This document shows positions 33,187 through 33,792 of a DNA stretch of 33,792 nucleotides, piece by piece. The position numbers and the translations under genes are program-made. The number at the start of each line of letters is the position of its first letter. Position 1 is the stretch's first letter. Below the pieces are notes generated by a model. That model did not search any database and was not told the origin of the DNA. It worked only from the letters and a program-made list of their open reading frames with translations. The DNA lies in the NCBI GenBank assembly GCA_003134375.1, contig PLAY01000134.1:1-33792 (forward strand), written 5' to 3'. The DNA comes from Limisphaerales bacterium. GTDB taxonomy: Bacteria; Verrucomicrobiota; Verrucomicrobiia; Limisphaerales; UBA11358.

Positions 33187-33792
33187 ATGAGCACTGACAC
33201 TCCCGTCATCGAAATCAAAAACCTGACCCGCCGTTACGGCAAGCTGGATGCCGTCAATGGCCTGAGCCTGACCGTCCGCGCCGGAAAATGTTACGGCTTC
33301 TTCGGCCGCAACGGCGCGGGCAAGACCACGACCATCAAATGCCTGTTGAACCTGCTCCGGCCCAACTCCGGCACCGCGCGCGTGTTCGGACTCGACCCGC
33401 AGCGCAACGAAGTGGCTGTGAAATCGCGCCTCACCTATGTGCCGGACATGGTGGCGTTTTATCCGTGGATGACCGTGCGCGGCACGCTGGAATATCTCGC
33501 CTCGTTCCGCAAACACTGGAACGGTGACATCGAGGCCGACCTGCTGAAACGCTTTCAACTCGACCCGAACCAGAAGACCAGCAATCTATCGAAAGGCCAG
33601 AAGACACAGCTCGCGTTGGTTGGTGCGATTTGTCCCGAACCGGAACTGCTGGTGCTGGACGAGCCGACCTCCGGGCTGGATCCCATCGTGCGCCGCGAAT
33701 TTATTGAGACCGTCATCGGCGCGTATCAATCCGGCGATCCGGGCAGCCGGACGGTCTTCGTTTCCACGCATCTCATACTATTTTGCATTCAA
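33187..33792 (+). CDS. ABC transporter ATP-binding protein (3' partial)
   Basis: The first 202 residues are visible. Walker A is GRNGAGKTTT (about 40-49), the signature region is NLSKGQKTQLALV, Walker B is LLVLDEPTSGLDP, and the H-loop is VFVSTHL. It is of the YtrB/YxlF-like exporter kind often paired with a YtrA-type regulator. AAAGGA lies 7 bases before the ATG. The frame stays open to the right edge, but after STHLI the sequence turns AT-rich and reads LFCIQ, unlike the SEFE-type continuation I recall for this family, so the last 15 or so bases may be an assembly edge or an insertion. Confidence 0.9.
   Translation, partial: MSTDTPVIEIKNLTRRYGKLDAVNGLSLTVRAGKCYGFFGRNGAGKTTTIKCLLNLLRPNSGTARVFGLDPQRNEVAVKSRLTYVPDMVAFYPWMTVRGTLEYLASFRKHWNGDIEADLLKRFQLDPNQKTSNLSKGQKTQLALVGAICPEPELLVLDEPTSGLDPIVRREFIETVIGAYQSGDPGSRTVFVSTHLILFCIQ

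Overview
The window looks like a chromosomal segment of a Verrucomicrobiota bacterium, probably from the Limisphaerales/Pedosphaerales side. This is an inference from three things: GC-rich coding sequence; genes for lipid A and LPS core (lpxK, an LpxL-like acyltransferase, waaF), which imply a Gram-negative envelope; and many short palindromes and heptanucleotide repeats (GAACATC, TGTGGAC, TTGAGAG, ATGACGA and CCACGGATGGACAC types) that I recall as common in this phylum. No rRNA, tRNA, CRISPR array or intact insertion sequence was seen.

Layout, left to right. (1) 1-464: the 3' end of a kinesin-light-chain-type TPR gene made of near-identical 126-bp units. (2) 534-6116: a tightly packed four-gene AmmeMemoRadiSam cluster. 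It has a membrane-anchored MEMO-AMMECR1 fusion, a multi-TM protein with an embedded spermidine-synthase-like domain, an 85-residue two-helix membrane protein, and the radical SAM enzyme with an RR signal/anchor. Its biochemical role is not established, and it is the best candidate here for an undescribed system. (3) 6317-9466: a cupin and a large exported protein of unknown function whose signal peptide lies in another frame. (4) 12607-9488, minus strand: a small lipoprotein, hpnH and hpnJ, the side-chain enzymes of hopanoid synthesis, without a squalene-hopene cyclase nearby. (5) 12657-15025: a TPR protein, a PmtA-like methyltransferase and a secreted TPR/coiled-coil protein. (6) 18192-15173, minus strand: a histidine kinase and an OmpR-type regulator; the kinase gene carries three heptamer arrays in frame. 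The same 20-bp direct-repeat motif lies 45-46 bp upstream of both the kinase gene and the coiled-coil gene.

(7) 19826-18552: an MFS transporter. (8) 24579-19969, minus strand: a lipoprotein, a BlaI repressor and a BlaR1-type M56 protease whose extra C-terminal domain is a paralogue of that lipoprotein. Two TGCTAA/TTAGCA operators 42 bp apart bracket the blaI promoter. (9) 25447-24762: a VapBC-like toxin-antitoxin pair. (10) 25525-28915: a Per/Fur-like box, a Fur-family regulator, sufB, sufC and a small hypothetical gene; a decayed GxxExxY gene inside perfect 22-bp inverted repeats separates sufB from sufC. (11) 29197-32456: lpxK, an LpxL-like acyltransferase and waaF. (12) 32619-33792: a GntR/YtrA-type repressor with a palindromic operator over its own promoter, and an ABC transporter ATPase cut by the window end.

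Two themes run through the window. Palindromic elements of about 71-78 bp and heptamer arrays sit both between genes and, in frame, inside conserved genes. Several regulators have nearby dyads that fit autoregulation.
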